Positions 54,371-64,000 of a stretch of DNA of 64,000 bases are shown piece by piece. The DNA lies in assembly GCF_002291425.1 (NCBI RefSeq), contig NZ_CP014136.1, positions 1,116,001 to 1,180,000 on the forward strand, in the 5' to 3' direction. The stretch's first letter is position 1. The number at the start of each line of letters is the position of its first letter. The translations under genes and the position numbers were made by a program. The stretch is from Gibbsiella quercinecans. GTDB taxonomy: Bacteria > Pseudomonadota > Gammaproteobacteria > Enterobacterales > Enterobacteriaceae. The notes below the pieces were generated by a model. It saw only the letters and a list, made by a program, of their open reading frames with translations, made no database searches and had not been told where the DNA came from.

Positions 54371-55741
54371 TTATTGGCCGTCGGTTTTGTATTTCAACAG
54401 CAGCGAGATAACAAACGCCCCGGCAAAAGCGATCACCATACCGATGGTGTAATTAAGCAACGATCCGGCCTGGGCGATAGCCATGCCCGGCAGGCCGGTC
54501 AGCCCTACCGCCGTCATATTGACGTGCATCGCCACCACCCAGGCACCGCCGAGCGCCCCGCCGATCAACGCGGCAATAAACGGTTTCATAAAGCGCAGGT
54601 TGATGCCGAAAATCGCCGCTTCGGTAATGCCCAGCAGGCAAGAGAACGAAGACGGGATCACAATCGCTTTGATTTTGGCGTCACGGGTTTTGAAATACAC
54701 CGCCAAACAGGCGCCCCCCTGCGCGACGTTCGCCATCGCCCAAATCGGCAACAGGAAATTCACGCCAATATTGGGATTGCCCAACAGCCCAGCTTCAATG
54801 GCGTGGAAGCTGTGGTGGATGCCGGTGATCACAATAACGGAATACAGACCGCCGAACAGCAGGCCCGCCAGCCAACCGGCATGAGCGATCAGGGTGCTAA
54901 GCACCAACGAGATGCCGTCGCCCAGGGCGCGGCCTGCCGGGCCGATAAACAGCATGGCGATAAAGCCGGAGATAATTACCGTCAGAAACGGCGTCAGGAT
55001 CAGATCCAGTGCGTCAGGGATGATCTTGCGCAGGCGTTTTTCCAGCTGGCTCATAAACCACACCGCCAGCAAGACCGGGAAAACCGTGCCCTGATAGCCG
55101 ATCATCGCCACATCCAGGCCAAAGAAATTCATCGTCTGGAAGCCGCCGGCAACGCCCCAGGCGTTGGTCAACGCCGGGTGAGTCAGGATGCCGCCCAGCG
55201 TGGCGCCCAGGTAAGGATTGCCGCCAAACTCACGCGCCGCCGTAAAGCCAATCAGGATCGGCAGAATGATAAACGCCGCCGAGCTGAACATGTCCAGCAT
55301 CACAAACAGTGCGCTGTTGGCATCGGCCCAGCCGTAGGTTTTCACCATACCAAGCAGCCCCATCAACAGGCCGGAGGCCACGATGGCGGGGATGATCGGT
55401 ACGAAGATGTTCGACAGTAAACGTGCCAGGCGCTGCAGCGGGTTCAGCTTTTTGGCGGCGATGTTGGCGGCTTCAGATTTGCTGGATTCGCTAATACCGG
55501 CGGCCTGAATAAAGGCTGCATGCACTTTATTGACCAGCCCGGTGCCAAAAATAATCTGCATCTGGCCGGCATTATGGAAACAGCCTTTTACCCCATCAAG
55601 CTTTTCAATAGCGGCTTTATCCGCCAGGCTGTCGTCGCTGAGCACCAGGCGCAACCGGGTGGCGCAGTGTGCGGCGCTGGCGATATTTTCTTTCCCGCCC
55701 AAGAGGGGAAGCAACGCGTTTGCTGTAGCGTTAATGTCCAT
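54371..55741 (-). CDS. scrA: Sucrose-specific PTS enzyme IIBC
   Basis: 456 residues, identical in length to plasmid and Klebsiella ScrA. The IIB domain starts the protein, with phosphorylated Cys26 in ENIASAAHCATRLRLVL. The IIC domain follows from about residue 100 (LLSNIFVPIIPAIVASGLLM, GGNPYLGATLGGILTHPALT, GITEAAIFGINLRFMKPF). It takes up sucrose as sucrose-6-phosphate, using EIIA-Glc. The usual scrB hydrolase gene does not follow: the next gene is convergent. scrY lies 219 bp upstream. Confidence 0.94.
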   Translation of the reverse strand: MDINATANALLPLLGGKENIASAAHCATRLRLVLSDDSLADKAAIEKLDGVKGCFHNAGQMQIIFGTGLVNKVHAAFIQAAGISESSKSEAANIAAKKLNPLQRLARLLSNIFVPIIPAIVASGLLMGLLGMVKTYGWADANSALFVMLDMFSSAAFIILPILIGFTAAREFGGNPYLGATLGGILTHPALTNAWGVAGGFQTMNFFGLDVAMIGYQGTVFPVLLAVWFMSQLEKRLRKIIPDALDLILTPFLTVIISGFIAMLFIGPAGRALGDGISLVLSTLIAHAGWLAGLLFGGLYSVIVITGIHHSFHAIEAGLLGNPNIGVNFLLPIWAMANVAQGGACLAVYFKTRDAKIKAIVIPSSFSCLLGITEAAIFGINLRFMKPFIAALIGGALGGAWVVAMHVNMTAVGLTGLPGMAIAQAGSLLNYTIGMVIAFAGAFVISLLLKYKTDGQ

Positions 55742-55960
55742 GGTATTCCTCTGTATGATGAATCAGGCAACCGCTATCCCCTTCATGTTTCAGTTGCAGC
55801 GCATCGCCTGCGTTCAATCATCCCTCCCTGGGCACTCCACAACCGCCCCGCCCTGACCCGCAGCGTGGTTTGTTCGGCTGCCGCTTTCCTGCAGCTTGAT
55901 ACTGATGGGGATCGTGGCACCGGCTGCCCAGGCCGGGCGCCGGTGGCCGTATGCGTAAAG

Positions 55961-57943
<1,983 letters not shown>

Positions 57944-58762
57944 ATGTGGGGAGTTCTTTCGGCTTCATTATTTTTCTTGCCCTTCAATCAGCTTGTCGCC
58001 TGGCTGATTCTTCTCGCCTCCGTGGGAATGGGGATTTATCACCATATCATTACCCCCACGGGCTTAGGCATTTTGGCGGGGTTTGCGGTGCTGATTGGGC
58101 TTAAGTTGCGCTATCGGCAGCCATCCGCATTGTCCATTGCGCTGGAAGCCATACTGGTGATCGGCGCCATCGCCCTGTTTTGCCATCTGCTCCCCGGTTT
58201 TAATAACCCAGTGATGATTGATGGCCAGCCCGGGCCGCTGAGTGCATCATTCAAACTGTATTACAACTTCGATAAGGCGCTGCTCCCCTTCCTGCTGTTT
58301 GCCTGCTTGCCCACGCTGTTTAATGCCGCCCAGGCAGACAAAAACGCTACCCCGGTCGCCTGGCTGCTGCTGATCCTGTCCATCCCGGTGCTGCTGCTGC
58401 TGGCCGTGGGCCTGGGTGGGTTGAAAATCGAACTGCATGCGCCAGAATGGATACTGGCGTTCCTGATGGCCAACCTGTTTTTCGTCGCCATGGCGGAAGA
58501 AGCGCTGTTCCGCGGCTACCTGCAACAGCGCCTGCGCCAATGGCTGGGCGCCTATCCGGCGTTGATTATCACCGCGCTGGCGTTTGGCGCCGCCCATCTG
58601 GCCGGCGGTATGCTGCTGGTGGGCTTCGCGACCCTGGCCGGGCTGATCTATGGGCTGGCCTGGATGTGGAGTGGGCGCCTGTGGGTACCGATCCTGTTCC
58701 ACTTTGGCCTGAACGTCATACATCTGCTGTTTTTCACCTATCCACACTACCTGCACGCCTGA
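57944..58762 (+). CDS. CPBP (CAAX/Abi) family intramembrane metalloprotease
   Basis: 272 residues from the ATG at 57944 (AAAGGA upstream). About seven hydrophobic segments. The three CPBP motifs are present: Glu185-Glu186-x3-Arg190 in VAMAEEALFRGYLQ, His218 in FGAAHLAGGMLLVGFA, and His253-x3-Asn257 in LFHFGLNVIHL. Such proteins are Rce1-like proteases of uncertain substrate; in bacteria some act in bacteriocin self-immunity or protein maturation. No peptide gene that it might process is apparent. It stands alone between scrY and gal. Confidence 0.82.
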   Translation: MWGVLSASLFFLPFNQLVAWLILLASVGMGIYHHIITPTGLGILAGFAVLIGLKLRYRQPSALSIALEAILVIGAIALFCHLLPGFNNPVMIDGQPGPLSASFKLYYNFDKALLPFLLFACLPTLFNAAQADKNATPVAWLLLILSIPVLLLLAVGLGGLKIELHAPEWILAFLMANLFFVAMAEEALFRGYLQQRLRQWLGAYPALIITALAFGAAHLAGGMLLVGFATLAGLIYGLAWMWSGRLWVPILFHFGLNVIHLLFFTYPHYLHA

Positions 58763-58768
58763 CCGGCC

Positions 58769-58790
58769 GCCGGCAGGGCTCCCTGCCGGC
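58769..58790 (+). terminator. Hairpin downstream of the CPBP gene
   Basis: GCCGGCAGGG and CCCTGCCGGC form a 10-bp perfect stem with a two-base centre, seven bases after the stop. No T-tract follows. Confidence 0.55.
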
Positions 58791-58874
58791 GCGCATAATG
58801 AAAACGCTACCACCCTCATAGTCATTAAATCGCCAGCTCTGGCGTTAGCACGTTAGTTTACGTTTGAAATCGCT

Positions 58875-58890
58875 GTGTAAACGATTCCAT
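58875..58890. promoter_or_regulatory. GalR/GalS external operator (OE) of gal
   Basis: GTGTAAACGATTCCAT matches the E. coli galE external operator at 15 of 16 positions. It is centred near -60 relative to the start point expected from the -10 element at 58930. Confidence 0.88.
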
Positions 58891-58926
58891 TTTTCGCGCT
58901 GGATCACCTTTTTTCACGCGCCATGG

Positions 58927-58935
58927 TGCTATCTT
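58927..58935 (+). promoter_or_regulatory. Extended -10 element of the gal promoter
   Basis: TGCTATCTT (TG at 58927-58928, TATCTT at 58930-58935) is an extended -10 with no good -35, as at E. coli gal P1. Upstream GGATCACC may be part of a weak CRP site. The inferred start near 58942 places OE at about -60 and OI at about +50. Confidence 0.65.
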
Positions 58936-58984
58936 TTTGCCCAACATAAGCCGCCATTCGTTCAGCACGGGGGCTAACCACACG

Positions 58985-59000
58985 CTGAAAACGATTGCAG
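58985..59000. promoter_or_regulatory. GalR/GalS internal operator (OI) of gal
   Basis: CTGAAAACGATTGCAG keeps the TG-AA-CG-TT-CA pattern of GalR sites. The distance between operator centres is 110 bp, close to the roughly 113 bp that allows GalR-HU looping in E. coli. Here it lies in the galT leader rather than inside galE. Confidence 0.78.
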
Positions 59001-59036
59001 AGACGGCCCAAACACAGGCACCTGAAAGGAAGAATC

Positions 59037-60083
59037 ATGACGGAGTTTAATCCTATCGATCACCCGCATCGCCGTTTTAATCCGCTCACCGGCCAGTGGG
59101 TATTGGTATCGCCGCACCGCGCCAAACGCCCCTGGCAAGGGCAACAAGAAGCCCCGGCACGGCTGACATTGCCCGCACACGATGCCCAGTGCTTTCTTTG
59201 CCCCGGCAATACCCGCGTTACTGGTGACAAAAACCCAGATTATTCGGGCACCTACGTGTTCACCAATGACTTTGCCGCCCTGATGAGCGACACCCCGCCG
59301 GCGCCGGAAAACAGCGATCCGTTGATGCGTTGCCAAAGCGCACGCGGCACCAGCCGGGTCATCTGCTTTTCCCCCGATCACAGTAAAACGCTGCCGCAGC
59401 TTTCCCTGCCGGCGCTGGAACAGGTGATTGCCGCCTGGCAACAGCAGACCGCCGAGCTGGGCCAACGTTACCCTTGGGTGCAGGTGTTTGAGAACAAAGG
59501 CGCAGCGATGGGCTGCTCTAACCCGCACCCGCACGGCCAGGTATGGGCCAACAGCTTTTTGCCGAACGAAGCTGAACGTGAAGACCACCTGCAACGCGAG
59601 TATCTCACCCAGCACGGCAGCGTGATGCTGATGGACTATGTGCAACGCGAGCAGGCCGATGGCCGCCGCACCGTGGTGGAAACCGAGCACTGGCTGGCCG
59701 TGGTGCCCTACTGGGCCGCCTGGCCGTTTGAAACCCTTCTGCTGCCCAAGGCGCCAGTGCAACGCCTGCCCGATTTAAGCCACGGCCAATGCCAGGATTT
59801 GGCGCTGGCGCTGAAAAAGCTGACCAGCCGTTACGACAATCTGTTCCAGTGCTCTTTCCCCTATTCCATGGGCTGGCATGGCGCGCCATTCAACGGCGCC
59901 GATAACCGGCACTGGCAACTGCACGCCCACTTTTATCCGCCGTTGTTGCGCTCCGCCACGGTACGCAAATTTATGGTGGGCTACGAAATGCTGGCGGAAA
60001 CCCAACGCGATCTCACCGCGGAGCAAGCGGCAGAGCGGCTGCGCGCCGTTAGCGATACCCATTACCTTGAAGCCGGAGAGTGA
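59037..60083 (+). CDS. galT: Galactose-1-phosphate uridylyltransferase
   Basis: 348 residues, the length of E. coli GalT. Histidine-triad superfamily enzyme exchanging UMP between UDP-glucose and galactose-1-phosphate. The nucleophile is His166 in [10 protein letters not shown], with Gln168. Zinc ligands Cys52 and Cys55 are in QCFLCPGN, with further ligands in MGWHGAPF-type segments; [14 protein letters not shown] follows. AAAGGA precedes the ATG at 59037. It is the first gene after the gal promoter because galE is missing. Confidence 0.96.
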   Translation: MTEFNPIDHPHRRFNPLTGQWVLVSPHRAKRPWQGQQEAPARLTLPAHDAQCFLCPGNTRVTGDKNPDYSGTYVFTNDFAALMSDTPPAPENSDPLMRCQSARGTSRVICFSPDHSKTLPQLSLPALEQVIAAWQQQTAELGQRYPWVQVFENKGAAMGCSNPHPHGQVWANSFLPNEAEREDHLQREYLTQHGSVMLMDYVQREQADGRRTVVETEHWLAVVPYWAAWPFETLLLPKAPVQRLPDLSHGQCQDLALALKKLTSRYDNLFQCSFPYSMGWHGAPFNGADNRHWQLHAHFYPPLLRSATVRKFMVGYEMLAETQRDLTAEQAAERLRAVSDTHYLEAGE

Positions 60084-60087
60084 CACC

Positions 60088-61239
60088 ATGAGTTTGAAAA
60101 ACCATACCCAAAACGCCTTTGTACAACACTTCGGCTATCCACCGGCTCTGACCGTTCAGGCTCCGGGGCGGGTGAACCTGATTGGCGAACATACCGATTA
60201 CAACGACGGCTTTGTGCTGCCCTGCGCCATTGATTACCAAACGGTTATCAGCTCAGCAAAACGTGACGATGGTCAAATTCGTGCGCTGGCGGCGGACTAT
60301 GATAATCAGCAGGATCTGTTTTCCCTCGCCAGCCCGATAACACCGCACCCCGATTGGCAATGGGCGAACTACGTGCGCGGCGTGGTAAAACACCTGCTAA
60401 ACCGTTGCAGCGATTTCGGCGGCGCGGATCTGGTGATCAGCGGTAATGTGCCCCAGGGTGCCGGCCTGAGTTCCTCGGCTTCACTGGAGGTTGCCGTTGG
60501 CCAAGCCTTGCAGGCGCTGTATGGCCTGCCGCTTGACGGCGTGACGCTGGCGCTGAATGGGCAGGAAGCAGAAAACCAGTTCGTTGGCTGTAACTGCGGC
60601 ATTATGGATCAGCTTATTTCGGCATTGGGCAAACAGGATCACGCGCTGTTGATCGACTGCCGCTCTCTGGCCACCCAAGCCGTATCCATGCCGGAAAACG
60701 TGGCCGTGGTGATCATCAACTCCAACGTTAAACGCGGCCTGGTGGACAGCGAATACAACACCCGCCGCAAACAGTGCGAAGAAGCCGCGCGGTTTTTTGG
60801 CGTTAAAGCGCTGCGCGATGTTGATGAGGAGCAGTTCGCAGGCAGCCATGCGGGGTTGGATCCGATCGTTGCCAAGCGGGCGCGCCATGTGATCACTGAA
60901 AACGCGCGCACGCTGGCCGCCGCAAATGCGCTGGCGGCGGGCGATCTGCAGCAGATGGGGCTGTTGATGGCGCAATCACACGCTTCAATGCGTGACGACT
61001 TTGAGATTACCGTACCGCCTATCAACGCATTAGTGGAGATCGTTAAATCGGTGATAGGCGAACGCGGTGGGGTGCGTATGACCGGCGGCGGCTTTGGCGG
61101 TTGCGTCGTGGCGCTGATGCCCCAGGAACTGGTCGCATCGGTACGCGAAGCCGTAGCGCGCGAATACCCACTGCGGACCAACGGCCTTACTGAAACCTTT
61201 TACGTGTGCCAAGCATCACAAGGAGCGAGCCAATGTTAA
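60088..61239 (+). CDS. galK: Galactokinase
   Basis: 383 residues from the ATG at 60088. GHMP kinase: the sugar-binding signature is [20 protein letters not shown], the ATP loop [20 protein letters not shown], and motif 3 [15 protein letters not shown]. Asp in [13 protein letters not shown] is the catalytic base. Four bases separate it from galT, and its end overlaps the galM start by seven bases. A long open frame further upstream is inside galT and irrelevant. Confidence 0.97.
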   Translation: MSLKNHTQNAFVQHFGYPPALTVQAPGRVNLIGEHTDYNDGFVLPCAIDYQTVISSAKRDDGQIRALAADYDNQQDLFSLASPITPHPDWQWANYVRGVVKHLLNRCSDFGGADLVISGNVPQGAGLSSSASLEVAVGQALQALYGLPLDGVTLALNGQEAENQFVGCNCGIMDQLISALGKQDHALLIDCRSLATQAVSMPENVAVVIINSNVKRGLVDSEYNTRRKQCEEAARFFGVKALRDVDEEQFAGSHAGLDPIVAKRARHVITENARTLAAANALAAGDLQQMGLLMAQSHASMRDDFEITVPPINALVEIVKSVIGERGGVRMTGGGFGGCVVALMPQELVASVREAVAREYPLRTNGLTETFYVCQASQGASQC

Positions 61240-62273
61240 CCCCCGCGGACGCACCCGCCCCCGATGGGCAGCCGTTCAATCTGGTTACTCTGCACAATGC
61301 CAACGGTATGACGGTCACGCTGATGGATTGGGGCGCAACCTGGCTGTCCGCCGTTTTACCGCTAAAAAGCGGCGAGCGGCGTGAGCTGCTGCTAGGGTGC
61401 CCTTCCCCCGCCGATTACCCGCATCAGGGAGCTTATCTGGGGGCCACCATCGGCCGCTACGCCAACCGCATCGCCCTGGCCCAGTTGCAAATCGACGGCA
61501 AGCCGCACCCGCTGGCCGCCAATCAGGGCCAGCATCAACTGCATGGCGGGCAGGCTGGGTTCCATGCCCGCCGCTGGCAGGCCAGCCAACAAGATGCACA
61601 GCAGGTCACTTATCGCCTGCATTCTAAAAATGGCGATCAGGGCTTCCCCGGCAACCTCGATGCGCAGGTGACTTACCGCCTGACGGCCGATAACCGTGTA
61701 GAGATCGTCTTTTGGGCGCAAAGCGATCGTCCCTGCCCGGTCAACCTGACCAATCATGCCTATTTTAATCTGGACGGCGCCGGCACGGACGCACGCAAAC
61801 AGCGGTTGCAGCTGTTTGCAGACCGTTATCTGCCGGTCGACAGTGACGGCATCCCCCGTGCCGCGCTGACGGCGGTAGATGGAACCGGCATGGATTTCCG
61901 CCAGCCGAAAACCCTGCTGCGGGATTTTTTACACGATCGCGATCAACAGCGGGTAAAAGGCTACGATCATGCCTACTTGCTGCGCCAGCCCGGCGCATTG
62001 GCCGATCCCTGCGCCCATCTGTGGGCGGCAGACAATAAAGTGCAAATGAGTATGTTCACCAGCGCCCCCGCGGTGCAGTTATACAGCGGCAACTTCCTGG
62101 CCGGCACGCCAGCGCGCGACGGCGGCAGCTACACCAACTATGCCGGCATTGCGCTGGAAAGCGAGTTTTTACCCGATAGCCCTAACCACCCTGAATGGCC
62201 GCAGCCTGACTGCTGGCTGCAGCCCGGCCAAACGTACCGCAGCGCAACGCATTACCAATTTTTCGCTTTGTAA
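61233..62273 (+). CDS. galM: Aldose 1-epimerase (galactose mutarotase)
   Basis: 346 residues from the ATG at 61233 (AGGAG upstream), equal to E. coli GalM. It interconverts alpha and beta galactose so GalK can use it. [20 protein letters not shown] and [19 protein letters not shown] form the sugar pocket; the catalytic histidine is in [13 protein letters not shown] and the catalytic glutamate in [18 protein letters not shown]. The last gene of galTKM; no clear intrinsic terminator follows. Confidence 0.96.
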   Translation: MLTPADAPAPDGQPFNLVTLHNANGMTVTLMDWGATWLSAVLPLKSGERRELLLGCPSPADYPHQGAYLGATIGRYANRIALAQLQIDGKPHPLAANQGQHQLHGGQAGFHARRWQASQQDAQQVTYRLHSKNGDQGFPGNLDAQVTYRLTADNRVEIVFWAQSDRPCPVNLTNHAYFNLDGAGTDARKQRLQLFADRYLPVDSDGIPRAALTAVDGTGMDFRQPKTLLRDFLHDRDQQRVKGYDHAYLLRQPGALADPCAHLWAADNKVQMSMFTSAPAVQLYSGNFLAGTPARDGGSYTNYAGIALESEFLPDSPNHPEWPQPDCWLQPGQTYRSATHYQFFAL

Positions 62274-62467
62274 CCCAGCGAGCGCCGGCAACCGGCCGGG
62301 GCTCGGCTGTTATAAATGCTTACGCTTTAGCGCGGGGGCAAGCGCGCCGCGCCTTTTCTTATTCCATTCCCGGCACTAAAATCAGATTACGGTGATAAGC
62401 ACAACCTGTTGTGCCGCTTCACAATCTTCGGCCGTTCCTGGCCGGCCAATAGCAAAAGGAATTTTTA

Positions 62468-62809
62468 ATGCGTCTGATTACCGCACTCCCATTACTGGCT
62501 GGTTTAATGCTGAGCAGCAACCTGATGGCCGCTGAACACCCAGCAAAAACCCCTTCCCCGGCGCAGGCTGCCCAGCAGCAACGCATGACGGATTGCAACC
62601 AGCAAGCCTCTGGCAAAGCGCTAAAGGGTGCCGATCGTTCCACCTTCATGAGCACCTGCCTGAAATCTGAAGGCCATCAAACTGCTGAAAAACACCTCAC
62701 GCCACAGCAGCAGAAAATGAAAAGCTGCAATGCCGAAGCGGCCAAAAAAGACCTGAAGGGCGAAGCGCGTAAAACCTTTATGGGCCACTGCCTGAAAAAA
62801 GCGGCGTAA
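62468..62809 (+). CDS. psiF: PsiF-repeat periplasmic protein
   Basis: 113 residues with a signal peptide (RLITALPLLAGLMLSSNLMA). Two PsiF repeats follow: QQQRMTDCNQQASGKALKGA and QQQKMKSCNAEAAKKDLKGE, each with two cysteines (DCNQQ/STCLK and SCNAE/GHCLK) and the end FM-x-x-CLK. E. coli psiF is induced by phosphate starvation; I see no Pho box here. AAAAGGA precedes the ATG. Function unknown. In E. coli psiF lies far away, next to phoA. Confidence 0.88.
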   Translation: MRLITALPLLAGLMLSSNLMAAEHPAKTPSPAQAAQQQRMTDCNQQASGKALKGADRSTFMSTCLKSEGHQTAEKHLTPQQQKMKSCNAEAAKKDLKGEARKTFMGHCLKKAA

Positions 62810-62975
62810 TCCCACCAACCTTCCACGGCGCGGTTGAATAAATTTCATTCGCGTCGTGCCTTATCTGCCCGCCAGCCTGATCGATTCAGCTTTTTCCTTA
62901 ACCAATCCCTTACTTTGTGCCAAGAAATTGGCTATGGTTAAACACTATCGATTGCCGAGCCACCGGGCACGGCAA

Positions 62976-62994
62976 TATAATGATATTCGTTATC
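62976..62994. promoter_or_regulatory. Fur box of gpmA
   Basis: TATAATGATATTCGTTATC matches the 19-bp Fur consensus GATAATGATAATCATTATC at 16 positions. It lies 33-51 nt before the gpmA start. E. coli gpmA has been reported as Fur-regulated, so the control appears conserved. Confidence 0.78.
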
Positions 62995-63026
62995 ATTGAA
63001 TCGTCAGATTATTAAGGAGTTAAGCT

Positions 63027-63779
63027 ATGGCTGTAACTAAGCTAGTTCTGGTGCGTCACGGCGAAAGCCAGTGGAACAACGAAAACCGCTTTACCGGTTG
63101 GTATGATGTTGACCTGTCCGACAAAGGGCGCTCCGAAGCGAAAGCAGCAGGTAAGCTGCTGAAAGACGAAGGTTTCTCCTTCGATTTCGCTTATACCTCC
63201 GTACTGAAACGTGCGATTCATACTCTGTGGAGCGTGCTGGACGAACTGGATCAGGTCTGGCTGCCAACGGAGAAATCCTGGAAGCTGAACGAACGCCACT
63301 ACGGTGCGCTGCAGGGCCTGAACAAAGCGGAAACCGCTGAAAAATACGGCGACGACCAGGTGAAACAATGGCGCCGCGGCTTCGCCGTTACCCCACCGGC
63401 ACTGACCAAAGACGACGAACGCTATCCTGGCCACGATCCACGTTACGCAAAACTGACCGAAAAAGAGCTGCCGCTGACCGAAAGCCTGGCGCTGACCATC
63501 GAACGTGTAATCCCTTACTGGAATGAAAGCATTCTGCCACGCATCAAAAGCGGTGAGCGCGTGATCATTGCCGCTCACGGCAACTCCCTGCGTGCGCTGG
63601 TGAAATACCTGGATAACATGAGCGAAGAAGCCATCCTTGAACTGAACATCCCAACCGGCGTGCCGTTGGTGTATGAGTTCGACGAAAACTTCAAACCGAT
63701 CAAACACTACTATCTGGGCAACGCCGACGAGATCGCAGCGAAAGCCGCTGCCGTGGCGAACCAGGGTAAAGCGAAGTAA
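63027..63779 (+). CDS. gpmA: 2,3-bisphosphoglycerate-dependent phosphoglycerate mutase
   Basis: 250 residues, the length of E. coli GpmA. Glycolytic interconversion of 3- and 2-phosphoglycerate through a phosphohistidine. [20 protein letters not shown] carries the phosphorylated His11; the second histidine is in [20 protein letters not shown], and [20 protein letters not shown] holds the acidic catalytic residue. Codons are strongly biased (for example ctg, gaa, aaa), as expected of a highly expressed gene. AAGGAG precedes the ATG. Confidence 0.97.
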   Translation: MAVTKLVLVRHGESQWNNENRFTGWYDVDLSDKGRSEAKAAGKLLKDEGFSFDFAYTSVLKRAIHTLWSVLDELDQVWLPTEKSWKLNERHYGALQGLNKAETAEKYGDDQVKQWRRGFAVTPPALTKDDERYPGHDPRYAKLTEKELPLTESLALTIERVIPYWNESILPRIKSGERVIIAAHGNSLRALVKYLDNMSEEAILELNIPTGVPLVYEFDENFKPIKHYYLGNADEIAAKAAAVANQGKAK

Positions 63780-63814
63780 TCATTGCGCGCCGGCATAACC
63801 AAGCCGGCTAATAG

Positions 63815-63852
63815 CAAAAATGCCAGTCAGGCTAACTGACTGGCATTTTTTT
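63815..63852. terminator. Bidirectional intrinsic terminator between gpmA and aroG
   Basis: AAAAATGCCAGTCAG and CTGACTGGCATTTTTTT pair around GCTAA, with T-runs on both strands. It serves the two convergent genes. Confidence 0.92.
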
Positions 63853-63898
63853 ATCCGCGTTTACGGCAGGTTGCTGACACCTGCCCGGCATATCAATA

Positions 63899-64000
<102 letters not shown>

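Overview
The window is chromosomal DNA of an enterobacterium, most likely Serratia or a close Yersiniaceae relative. The protein sequences are close to Escherichia coli orthologues but diverged, codons are GC-rich, and two thirds of the window keeps E. coli gene order (read backwards: rhlE-cecR-ybhGFSR-ybhL-moaEDCBA-ybhK-uvrB-bioDCFB/bioA-ybhB-pgl-ybhA-modCBA-acrZ-modEF-galTKM-gpmA-aroG), with extra genes inserted in the gaps. No rRNA, tRNA, CRISPR array, prophage or insertion sequence was recognised.

Region by region. 1-19 kb is a mosaic of metabolic and envelope genes: the end of a cationic amino-acid binding protein, a 68-bp tandem repeat array, ddlA, dld, yohC, a hexapeptide acyltransferase, a DUF1460 protein, nlpA, a MerR/TipAS regulator, a GNAT acetyltransferase, yedI, pbpG, an S-adenosylhomocysteinase-like gene divergent from an isonitrile hydratase gene, yohD, ansP, an AT-rich pocket with a TupA-type ATP-grasp gene, dusC and a D-2-hydroxyacid dehydrogenase. 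19-31.2 kb holds the RNA helicase rhlE divergent from cecR and the ybhGFSR ABC exporter, two small membrane-protein genes, ybhL, and the molybdopterin operon moaABCDE behind a probable Moco riboswitch. 31.5-42 kb holds ybhK, uvrB with a LexA box, a long non-coding stretch with a DARS1-like DnaA-box cluster and a sigma-54/NtrC-type promoter, an orphan UrtE-like ATPase, and the biotin genes around a BirA operator. 42-48 kb holds a DmeR/DmeF cobalt-nickel efflux pair with a clear operator, ybhB, pgl, a lactate-permease family gene and ybhA. 48-54 kb is the molybdate locus (modCBA, acrZ, modE, modF) with a ModE operator. 54-58.8 kb holds a Cys-less isochorismatase-fold gene, scrA-scrY without scrB/scrR/scrK, and a CPBP membrane protease. 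58.8-64 kb holds galTKM behind an E. coli-like pair of GalR operators but without galE, then psiF, Fur-box-controlled gpmA and the end of aroG.

How the genes work together: molybdate is imported by ModABC under ModE control and built into cofactor by MoaA-E, with feedback from the riboswitch. Biotin synthesis is controlled by BirA from one bidirectional operator. Galactose, sucrose and lactate uptake genes feed glycolysis (gpmA, pgl).

The most notable items are the orphan UrtE-like ATPase with a degenerate ABC signature downstream of a nitrogen-type promoter, the DARS1-like site, the SAHH-like protein with altered active-site residues beside an isonitrile hydratase, scrYA without its hydrolase, the gal operon that lost galE but kept its looping operators, and a palindromic repeat that supplies the last residues of ModC. 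I did not find clear evidence of an entirely new multi-gene system.
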